Of a stretch of 64,000 nucleotides of DNA, positions 13,301-24,560 are shown in pieces. The stretch spans positions 22,742,144 through 22,806,143 of the forward strand of contig CP099849.1 of assembly GCA_030062745.1 (NCBI GenBank), in the 5' to 3' direction. The DNA comes from Capitulum mitella. Lineage: Eukaryota > Arthropoda > Thecostraca > Pollicipedomorpha > Pollicipedidae. The notes under the pieces are model-generated. The model saw only the letters and a list, made by a program, of their open reading frames with translations. It had not been told where the DNA came from and searched no databases. The first letter of the stretch is position 1. The number at the start of each line of letters is the position of its first letter. The translations under genes and the position numbers were made by a program.

Positions 13301-15074
13301 CCACGTGACAAGAGGCAGACTCCTGCCTCCAAGGCCTTTGAATGGTCACCGGGCAAAAAGGACTCTAACTGCAATGCGGTACTCGCTCCACAGAAAAAAG
13401 ACGCAGTGGTGGACGCCCCGAAAGCTAAAGGAAGTAAGACAGACGTGTCCAGAATTTACGACCGAGAGCTGCGTAAAATTACCAACAGCGGCACTGTGGC
13501 AAAGACAAGTGAGTTGTGGCTGAAGAGGGCCCAGTCCAGCACTGAACAGACATTCAAAAAGAAAGCCGCAACACTGTCGCATGTTACAATGAAGAGTACC
13601 AGTCCATTCACCGAACGTTCAGGTTCAGGAAGCCAAAAAGAAGACACGGCTACCGGGAAAAACACGAAAACATCGAGCTCAGTCAGTATACTGAACAAGA
13701 CTTCTTCGCTTCCAAAGCTTCACAATGGCCTGTCAGTAGGGAGGCAAAAGGAAACCGGCAAAGTCTCAAGAGAGTCTGAAAACAAAACAAAGGAGGCAAA
13801 AGAGGACTTCTCACAACGGGATTCTCAGAGAAAGATAACAGACCCTTCCAGGCCTCCGTCAAACAGCAAGGCTGAAGGAACAAGCAAGGCGACCCTACCG
13901 ACTGGAAAGGCGGAATCGAAGGAAACCCACAAAACTTCATCCACTTCCAAGGAGCTTGCCAATGGCGAGGCCTACCCGCTCATTGACAACAGCCTATACG
14001 GAGCCCCTTCCATTGTTAATGTTCATCGAAAGCAGACGAACGGCGCCATGTTCGAGAACAAAGTCTACGGCGAGGCATTCACTCCGTTCAAGACCAGCAT
14101 CAGCAAGCACGTCGCAGCGGCAGCGTCTCAGAGCCAGAAGCAGGACGCCGCCGCCGCGGCCAGCTCCTCGGCGTCGCGGGCCAGCCACCCGCCCGTCGCC
14201 AAGAGCATGTCGCTCAAGTCGCTGCCGTCCTCGCCCGGCAGCCGCGTGAAGGACGCCATCAACAAGTTCGAGGCGCCGGCGTCGGCCGCGCCGTCGGCCG
14301 CCGGGCAGACGGACCCGGCCGAGACGGCCCGCAAGTCGGCCACGCTGCCGTCCCGGCTGCCGACGCCGACGGCGGCAGCCGGCGCGGCGCGCTGCCCCGG
14401 CTTCTACGAGTCGATCTGGGACGGCCGGCGCGAGTACAAGCCGAACGAGTCGTTCCTGTGGCACGGCAGCTCGCAGCTGACGTCGGCCGGCGAGAGCGCC
14501 GGCTCGGCCGCCTCCAGCTTCAGCGACCGCGACACGGCGTCCAGCCTGAGCGACGCCAGCTCGGCGCCCGAGGACGAGGCGGCGGCGCGCGCGCGCGGCT
14601 CCCTCTGGCGGCGGCTGGGGCTGACGCGCGCCGCCGCCGTCGCCGCCGCCGCGCCGCCGCCGCCCGACTACGAGCCGGCCGGCTCCAGCAGCTCCGGCAC
14701 CGTCACCTACGAGAACGGTTCCGACCCGGGCTACGAGCGCATCGGCGGCGACAGCTGCGCCGGCTACGAGCAGATCGGAGCGCGCTACGAGCGCGTCGGC
14801 GGCGCGCCCAGCGAGACCACCTCGGCCGGCTACGAGACGCTAGCGCCGCCGTCCGAGACATCCACGCTCTGCTACGACGACTGCGTGGTGCCGGCCCGAC
14901 TGGCGGTCGTCAGCGAGCACCAGACCGAGAGCCTGGGCTACCTGGAGACGGGCTCGGCGCAGTACGAGGACATCGGCGGCGCGTGGGCGGCACGGGGCCG
15001 CGACGCCGCCACCCAGCACGAGTACCTGAAGCTGCTGCCGCTGCAGAGCTTCGACGAGGAACAGGAGGAGGCAG
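10378..15074 (+). CDS. Exn: Ephexin coding exon 1 (giant N-terminal exon)
   Basis: About 1,565 codons. It begins MVVRSESGERLDVIQLCP, then a Lys/Arg-rich stretch (about 10.55-10.85 kb, KSRERE/KEKKKNKDK type), an Ala/Pro tract (11.33-11.63 kb), Ser/Arg-rich segments, a run of eight glycines (12.75 kb) and a Tyr-motif array (14.67-15.03 kb). The frame used from 10378 is lost near 12.9-13.03 kb: downstream coding is in the next frame (+1), open from before 13022 to the donor. No convincing GT..AG pair explains the switch, so one extra base in very GC-rich sequence is the likeliest cause; a tiny intron is possible. The exon ends GAGGCAG|GTGAGT, phase 1, matching exon 2. No known folded domain is recognised. 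An acceptor with a branch-like CTTGAC upstream implies at least one untranslated exon farther 5'. Confidence 0.8.
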
Positions 15075-18000
15075 GTGAGTCCTGGGCCATAGAGGGCAGG
15101 GAGGGTGAGCCGCCCCTGAGGCGGTCGGGTGATGTCATGTCTTGTATTTCGTTCAGCCTCCATGTGATGGCTTTTCGGGCCGAGTGTCATACATTGAATC
15201 GCAGCATAGATACAGGGTCCTAGTGAAGGCAAACAGTCAGAACGTAGGCACATGGTTAAAAATAGGCTAACGCTCATCTAAACATCCCAGTCACGCCCGC
15301 ACCGCCAGCACCGCCCTCACGCTGGCGGCGTGAGGAACAGCGGAGCTTTTGTCATCTTACATGGGTGCCTCAGATTAGGACCTGTGCTCGAAACGAATGA
15401 CACACGAGGAAGTTGTCTAATTTGTGCCTGGTGGTGGGATGAATCAAGCGGCACAACATGAGGCTTTTATTTCGTCACCCATACGAAACACCTATAACTG
15501 AAAAGTGAACAACATTTCTTATTTTATACTGTGGACTTGAAGCAGTCCATTGTGCATGTTTCCGTGTGAGATACAAGGCCAGCGGCTACTTCCATGATGA
15601 AAAGTCCTGGCGAAAAAAAAAATACCTGCCGCAGCAAATGTCACCATGGACCAACAAATGGTCCTGCATTTAACACTGCCAGTGACAAATTTATTCATCC
15701 TGATCGCATGATTGGGGATTACAGCGACGATCAACTGGAAATTTGAACGGAGTCGTCATGTACTGCATTGAATCACTCTTTTATTTCGACAATCGAAAGG
15801 TCATGTGCACCTGGTGATAAATTGCTCATGTCCAGTCGGGGCGTCCAGCTACTTGGTTTTCTTCGAATCGAGATAACGTCTGTGATAAATCCGCCACCTG
15901 TGCCCAGCAATAACATCACACCCGCTGTTGTCATGCGCCAGTGAACATATCATTTGACGCACTATCAAGGTGTTGTTTTGCTGCGCGCATAAATGAACTT
16001 TTCTCGGAAAGCTTTGTTACCACACTCTTGACCCCTTTGGACATGTCGAGCTGCCTTACCTGGTTTCCTTGTCAGCCTTTATCTGGAACTCGTCCTGCGA
16101 TACACCCACGCTCCCTGCGGAGACCAGAAAAAACGAAGTCACTCAGCTGTTGTTGAGAGCTCGACAGCCAATCGGGCGATCTGCGCCGTTAGCGCCGTTG
16201 GCCGACGTCTGAAGTGCCCAGCCGAAGCGCTCTATCCCACCAGTGGCTTTGGCGTCGATATCTGGCCGAATTCATCAGCCGGATTTGGCTTAAGCCGCTG
16301 CCCTCTGTGTTGCGACTGGGATTGAAGAAAGCACGCTGCGGCCCCTGCGTGTAGGATTAATTCGAGGCATTCATCATCGGCCGAATCGACAACAGCAAAA
16401 CCTGCTCGCAAGCCCACGGAACTCTGCAGTCCCACTGCAGCTTACCGTGCATACTATAAGGCAGAACAGTAATATAGTTTTTGTGGTGATGGCCGTATTT
16501 TCATGGGCTTAGATTTATGTATATGCATCAAGTATGTGTATCAGCATGTGTACAAATTTAGGGGAGAATCTGGTAATATCGGGACGCTTGTCTAAAATTG
16601 GTTGTAGTTAACTTCCAGATAGGCGCAAGTCAACCGAAAGACGTTCAAATGAAAGACCATCTTCAAAACTAAAATGCGGCCGCTATAATTGCTACTGCAA
16701 ACATTCGTTTAGCTGCAATGTTTTTCAAAATAAATTTCGGATCTAGGCAATTACGGACGCCACTCGGTAATTTCAGACGGCGGTCCAAATTAACCTGATC
16801 CATGTCTGATGCAAGCGGTGCTAGCTGAGGCTGAGCTAAAATTTCTTTGGTCAGTCACAAGCTAGGTATCCACCCCCATATCAGCCCTTCCGCCGCCTTT
16901 GCCATTGCCGCCGGCTTGTCACGTCACCGCTGCTGTTGCTGCCGTCGGGCATCTGAAGTCGCCTGGTCGATTCGTTATAATACTTCTGCCAGTCGGCCAG
17001 TTCTTACCTGCTGCCGCGTATATCTAATAAAAAACAGTTTTCATGGAAATGTATTTCTTTGCACACATTAAACCACAGGTTTCGGGTATTCGGGTATTAT
17101 TGGATGGTGTCCATTTTTACCCGAAAGGCGGTGCCTCAAATGGTGCGTCATGACGGCGAGACAGGCGGTTTCAGCCATTTGTAACCACTTTTGAAATATG
17201 TAAAAAAAAAAAATGTATAACTTTTGAAATCCAGTAAATGTACGAATAGAGTGTGATATGACAACTGTGCACATTCCTACTTGTGGGTTATTCAACGGCG
17301 GTTACAGAAAATCGGAAAATTTATAAGCAAGAACACTGAGTTCAGAGAAAAAATTATTCACCCGAGACCTGCAACTCCTCGTATGCGCAACGGAACAAAA
17401 AAGTATATTGGATCGTTGCCAACCCAAAACGAAAATATTTTGGACATGAGATTAACCGTGGCGAAGAAACGAGGGTGCCCGGAACTGCCTACCGTCCGAT
17501 ATTACCCAAATATTCCCTATACTTGCCGACGTTACGAACACATGTTTAAATACGTACGGACTGTGGCGTATTTAATTATTAACTAGCTTCGCGGGCAGTC
17601 TCGTTTCTTGTTTCGAATCTCGTTTTCCTTACTACGGTATCAGATTATTGCGCATCTGTCCGTATGTGTATTCCATTAACGCGGCATTGACTGGGGTATT
17701 TTGGCACCTTCCATTGAGGGGGGCGTTTAAACCTCTTTCTATCTCGAGAACCAGTCACCCGATTTGCCTGATTCAAAGGGCAATCGATAGCGTCGAATTG
17801 CGCGATCTTGTGACGTATGTATGTTTGCACTTTTGGGCCACTTACAATGTCACAGGTCAGGTCAGACACTCAAAAGTAGCCCTTGTCTCCAGACCTGCCT
17901 AGTCGCAATGAAAAGCAGACCGAGGCTAAAGTTCGCACGGCAGTGTGTCTCTGGCAGTTTGACCCCTATATTATGAGTGGACACTTGACCCAAGGTCATC

Positions 18001-18784
18001 AAAGATTTAGGTCACAGGCTGGGTCAAGTTTGGCGTCCGTGGTAACGGGTCATGCGAGGCATGTTTTCTGGCCCATTTGGCACGGAGATTCCAGAAGACA
18101 ATTAGACGGAGCTTTGAACGCAAGAAAAGCCTTACAATGGCCCCAACTATCGTGCACATGCAGCGCTATAACATTATGTAGTTTCAAGCTAGCAGGAGCA
18201 CAAGCACGTTAGCGGCCTCCATCTTGTACCTCTGTATGACCCTACAAGTTACCTTTCCCATGTTGCACAGCGTTGGAAAGACCGACATCTCCCAGCCTGT
18301 CTTCCAGAACGTCAAAAAATCGTGAAATTTCGACAATCTATCCTGCCGTGTCTAAAAATCGGTTTATCCATTTCCTATTTCTTTTTTTATTAAATGTAGT
18401 CCCACTGGGTCCAAAAAGTGCAAAATATAAGACTGACCTAGGATGACGTAACATGAGGTCCGAGGTACCCCATACTGAACTCTCAGGTTATGCCTATGTG
18501 TACTGTAAGCCACAGTTAGTATACATTGTAGAAGCAACGACAGTATGACAGTGAGGCAAAATTGGACGCCGAATCGTAAACATGGCTGTCTTTTGGCGCT
18601 ATTATGTGACATAAGATCAGGCATTTAACCAGGATTTTCCTCAAGGCGGGAGGGGCAAGTGTCAAACTTTGTCACATGCCACTGGTATATGACAAAATTT
18701 ATAGGAAAAGCAGCAATTTTTATGCAATTTACCTCATATAAAGCGCACAGGAAAACATATAATGTTTGCTTCTGCAACATACAA

Positions 18785-18848
<64 letters not shown>

Positions 18849-21800
18849 CCACTATTCCGTATTCGTGTGACATCGCCACATATCTGGTGTAGACCGCTTG
18901 GCTCAGACTGCATATGATTACCTCGTTCCCACATGTTTTGTCAGTATGTGCACAACTGATGCAAGGAAAGCTCTGAAAGCTCCAGGACACTGTTTACTCG
19001 TTTCGAAAATATTTAAGAAATGCACCAGGTGCGAAGCGTTTAACTCCCCCTCCCTCTCCTCGTCAACGAAGGGTTAATTATTCACCATTTCAGACGCTTT
19101 TAACCTAGGTAGACCAGATCGGGCCGTCGGCCTGTTCGGCCAATGAAAGTACCGTTAGATAGTTCGCCACGTGGCTACCGTGTTGCTGGGCCCACCAAAC
19201 ATGACCTCTCTAACCCTTCCCCGCCCCTCCTTTTTCTCATGGCAGCCACACACGAACCCGGGATCCGGGACCGAGTCACTTGCAGTAGCGACGATAAGCC
19301 GCTTCCTGTCAAACGGCCCCCGGTCGGGCTGCCTCCGGTTCTTATGTCGGCCCTGAGCTCTACGTCCCAGTCTTGCTTGGGACTGCCTGGTGTTGTCCCC
19401 CACAGCAGAGTGGCCAGAAAGTTGAGCAGTGCGGTTTTTTGGCGCTTGGGGATTACCGGTGCCTGTCAGGTCACGAAGTCAAATAACCTTGCAATGTCGC
19501 TGAGTCTTCATCTGCCGTTTCACCTTCAGGTGGAAATTTTTGTGGGATGTTAACAAGCCTTACCGATGACAGTACCATTGGTCGAGGCCTCGACTGTAAT
19601 GGAAACTTAATCTACATGCCCTCCAAACGTGTTCGTTTTTTTCACCATTTTCATCAGAAACAACTCTGGTCTGGCAGCTTTTAGGCTTAGTAAGTTGCAT
19701 GTCTTTAGCTCGTCGTAAACACCTTAGCTGAAATGGGCTAACAGAGCTCCATAAAACAGCCCTGAGGTGCAGTCTGATGCTGAAGTCCGCTCGGGGCCAG
19801 CCTCTCATCTACCAAAAACAGTGACATCCACATCCTGAAATACATTTTCAACGCAGTCTTGCCGCCAACAGCTTGCACGGACTAAACTGAACACAGAGGA
19901 AGCCGGCAGGGTGATTTTGTCGCGGCGAGAGCCGGCCGATGCGCACTCTCTCCCTCCGGCGGGGCTTTGTTTCGACTGGCTTTCCGGTGGAACGGTCCGC
20001 CTGCCGGACCCTGTCGAGCTGATAAGGTTCGCGGTACAGTCCTGCACGTCCCGCGGCGGCGCCGAGCCGAGGACGATAACGGGTGCTGGGCGTCACAAGT
20101 GGAACGCGACCCTGGCCGCGTGGAGGAAGCGGCCTCGGCCTGTGGCGTCGTCCTCAGGCGGCGCTTGAGACGAAGATCCGGCATGTCCGGAGACGGTGGG
20201 CGGCGAAGGCGCCGTACAAGGACTTGAGCGCCCGGAAGCACCGGCCGAGAAGTTGGTTCGAAATCGTTGTTCAGTGAAACCGGCATCCAAAAACGGAAGT
20301 ACAGCACCTTCAGTTTCTGCGCAGAAAGGGGAAGATGTTGTGAACAAAAAAACAAACGATTGTACTGATTGCTAATATTCACACTAAAATCAGGCGATAC
20401 TAAGAGGTCCGTTGGCTCATCAACCTTTTCTTGTACTTATATACTTCTGCTGAACTTCACTATCAATCTGATTGATAAAAGTGTTACTTAAGTATCGACT
20501 TCAGGCCAAAGGCTGTTGAGTCCTCTATCATCTTTTAATAACCCAGACAAATTTAGACTTATATTTGTCACCAGGCAATTTGCACAAAGAATGCATTACC
20601 TCTTTTCCTTGTAAGACTTACCGTTCATGGGACCATGGTGTCTTCAGTCCGCCTAACGTCGGTTATCAACCACGTAATCACGTGCAGAACCCGTCGAGGT
20701 CCCACTTTCCTCGTCACCCGGGCAGCGTTCATTGAGGTCTGGCACCAAACCGGACGGTCCATTCAGGAGCCGGCGGCCGTCGGGCCGGCCGATCACCTTG
20801 ACTCGAGCAGGCACGCCAAAAGATGATGATGTCAACCGGTGCCGGGCGGCGGCGGCGGCCGGGCGGCTGGCCGGCCGGGCGCCTGCTCAGTATGCATGCA
20901 CGGGCGCGCCCGAGCGTGCCGCTGGTGACGCAGGTGACGGCTGGCCGGCCGCGGCGGCCGTCCGCTCCGCTCGGCGATGAGATCGTCGCGCCGCGGGGCC
21001 GGCTGACTCGGAGCCGGGACGTCACGCCGTTCAGCGAGAGAGGGCCGGCGGCGTCGCCGCGGCCGCCGGTGCTTGTTGGGTGACGGCGGTTTGTCTCGCA
21101 GACGCGGTCCGTCGTCCGTAAAGGACTGTTGATTCGAGATATTTTTGAGTGTCGCGGAACAGCGAGACATTTCGCTTCTGGGAAAGCGTTATGAGCATCA
21201 TGAGAACTGGATCCGCTATGGTAGAGCTGATCCAGTGCGAGGATAAGTTGAAGAATCCTTTGTGGTTAACCACGGTGATACGTGCAGAACCACTGACGGC
21301 GATTTGGTAGAAGAGAATGACCATAATGCATAGTTTATCTCAATGCTGTTATGCGATGGCCATGGTAAACTGTACCGGGCAAATCTGACTTGTAGCTATG
21401 AATGCAATGACGACCGTTGGCGAACAAGACTATTCAAGAAATGCAAAACATATCCATTCGTTTTGGGTCGCTGCATGTTAATTTTTACGAATCAACGGAT
21501 TTTCTTGCCAAAGGACACGTCGTAATAACACGATTTAAGGCAAACACATTTCTCCCGGCTGTGGTGTTCGTTGCGAGGATAGTCTGGCCGTGGCGTGATT
21601 CCCCTCTGTAATCTTGCACCATCACCCTTCTGGCATTTCCCGAGGGTTTGGCCTTCTTAACGTTCAGAGAAGAGGTCGCGTTGAGTCATGAAACGCTAGC
21701 GGAAATCTGCTGCTTCCTTTGTGACATCAACTTTAAGAGCTGTATAAGTGGGCATGGGAATGCATTTTTGTCAAGCGGGATTAGAGGACGTTTATCTATA

Positions 21801-24484
21801 GTGTCCCGTTTTTTCATATAGTGACCCATAACAGATTCATTGATTCTGAGTTGTTTTCTCCTTGCTGAAACTCAGAGGCGAGCGTACTGTTTAGCGTGAA
21901 GCCAAATGCTTGCAGCCTTTTCGACCAAATGGCCGCCTTCCGCTCATAACGGTACTATGCGCTGGCTTGGGCAAACCACCACTTCGGAGGAAAACGCCAT
22001 ATCATTCAGGCAAAGAGGTTAATCACCTCACGCTATTGCCTGGTTACGAAATCGTACCCAAAACGACATGCGTGAACAAAATGTCTGAGTCACGAGATTG
22101 CGTTGTTCATTAACATATGATTTTCCATAACAGACGCAGTTTTCACATCGTCGTTCATCTTCGCGGCAAAACGCGCAGAGCAATACTGGACAGTGCAATG
22201 AAGAAAGCTTTGTGATTGTATGCGAATCACGTCACATTTGGATTGCGTTCGTATGACTAGTCTCATCAGCGGACCTAGATAATAGTTATGCATTTGCGAC
22301 ACAGAAGTGCATTCACAGGAAACAAATGCCTTTTTGGCACAAATAAATGGATGCCGCGCGTGCATCCTCGCGGTTAATATCTCATGAAAGTGGATTGCCT
22401 GCAAAAAATTGTGGAAATAGAAGTTTGATATGAAATTAGTTGCGAGAATTTACTATTTTTCCTTTGCATTTCTGCTTAATGCAACGTACATCACAAGGGC
22501 AGCGGCATACGTCCATTATCTTTCCTCGTCAGTCAGTCTGTTCGGTCTGAGAGTCGCCAACAAGACAGGTGGTCACAGAAACCACATGTTGTCCACACCA
22601 TATCCCGACAACATATCCCATGGCGTATCATGACCGCCGAACGGTTCTCAGACATCCTGTTTTGCATGACTTCCGCCTGCGCTGACGGTGCAGTCCGAAC
22701 TGACGGCGCTGACGACGCGCCCCGCTTCCAGACGAGTCGGAGGGCGGCCCGCAGACGGTCAACAGCTACCAGCTGACGGAGTTCGGCGCGGACCAGGTGG
22801 CAGCACCGTCGGGCCAGCAGGCGTCGCTGCCGTCGACGCCGCGCGACCGGGCCGTGTCGGACCGCGACACGGGCGGCGAGTGGACCGACATCGACGCCGA
22901 CGGCGAGCAGGAGGCCAGCGACGACACCGAGGGCAGCGCCGACTCGCCGCTGGTCGTCGTGCGGCCCTACTTTGTGTGAGTCCGCCGCATTCGTCGCCCG
23001 CAGCACCGCTGTCAGGCGACGCGGGCCGTCTTATAGTGCGCGCCGCCGCAATTCAAAACACCTCGTGTCGATAACTGACAGCTATTGATATTTTTGTCCA
23101 CGAATAGGTTAGGTGCAGTTACCTAACCTCCTTGTTTAATGGTTATCTTGCCAGCGAGCGAATCATCAACGCCGGGTCATCTTTTCAAGGAGACATTCTA
23201 GTTCCGTAGCGTACAGAAAGTCATAAAAGCCCCAAAGCGGTTGTCTGGTAACGATGGGTCAAATTAGTCCTCCTGTCACTGCGTTTATGAAAGAACTTGT
23301 TGCTCGCGCTGAATCCACGATGTTACTAAATCCTCCCGCGACATTTTGCACGAGGTCTCAGTGAACAATGACGAAACCGGTCCGTCTTGCCGTTCCCTGA
23401 GGTCATGAAAACCAGAGTTTATCGGCGTCAAAACACTGCAAGAATATCACCTCTTCACCCCTGAGTACGTAGCGGTCGTGCACGCCTTCAGAACAACTGG
23501 GCGACGCTCCTGGGATCCAACTGGTCGTGCGGGCGCCACGATTGCATCAGGCAGTCGGCTCGAAGATGTATCTGAGACATGCTCTCTACACAATAGCGCG
23601 ACCAAGCCCCTGTCAGGAGACCCGCACGGCTTGCTAAACAGCGGCGGCGACCCGACAACAGAACCGCTCGGCCAGCTGCACTCGCGGCGGTGTCATCATG
23701 CAGAATTGCACCGCCACGCTTCCTGGGCCGTAGCTGGCTTTGGTCATGACATGCTCTCCCGTCCGTCGGACGCAGTTCGAATATGGTTCGGAGTCTTGTT
23801 TCTGCACGGGCAGCCCATCAGCAATTCGCGCCCGGTCTGTGTTTGGCTGGGAAAATTTCTGCGTACATAGAAGTGTGCGATAAGACCCTCAGCTCCGTCT
23901 CTGGGAAGGCGCCGCCGAACCGCAATGTTCGCGCCTATTTGCGCCATGAGCAGATGTTTCCGATGCACCCTGCCCGGTTTTGGTGACACAACCCTGATGG
24001 GTGCGTTGGTATCTTGCTGCATTAGCTGCAGTGTCCGTTCACGAATGATAAGATGCACACCAAATGCAGTCGGCATAATGTGTCACGCATATTTATATTC
24101 ATGGTGATCAGATGCTCTCAAAGGTGTAATGTTACGCGTATGTTCATCGGCTGTCTTGCTGCTTTGTGGACTGTCAGACGCTGAAAAAATATTGCTTCCA
24201 TGGATTACGACATAGTCCCCAGGTGGCATTAAAGTTCTCGCTTGACTAGCTGGGCCAAGTTCAAAATCAAGATGGCCATGGCCATGGCCATGTTCGGCTA
24301 TTGCATGCGCCGTCATGCCTGAAAACTCGCCGGTCCAGAAGTTCGGATTAAACCTGCCCATATCTCGTCTGATGCTCTTGAGGTCGCAATCTGGTTGTGA
24401 TCTTGATCATATCGGCTGTCTGGAACCAGATTCTCTCTCTTTTTCCCTCTCTCTCTCCCTCTCCCCCTCTCTCCCTCTCTCCCT

Positions 24485-24560
<76 letters not shown>

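Larger units (their letters stand above)
15075..22731 (+). other. Ephexin intron 1
   Basis: 7.7 kb, GTGAGT to TTCCAG. It holds the possible TIR element at 16.56-17.52 kb, an (AT)n block at 18.79-18.85 kb and a GC-rich island at about 20.75-21.08 kb. No other coding exon is seen; exons 1 and 2 join in phase without one. Confidence 0.75.

Noticed and set aside
12423..13349. 308-codon open frame on the - strand opposite exon 1
   Set aside because: Low-complexity Arg/Pro/Ser translation created by GC-rich coding sequence on the other strand; no domain.
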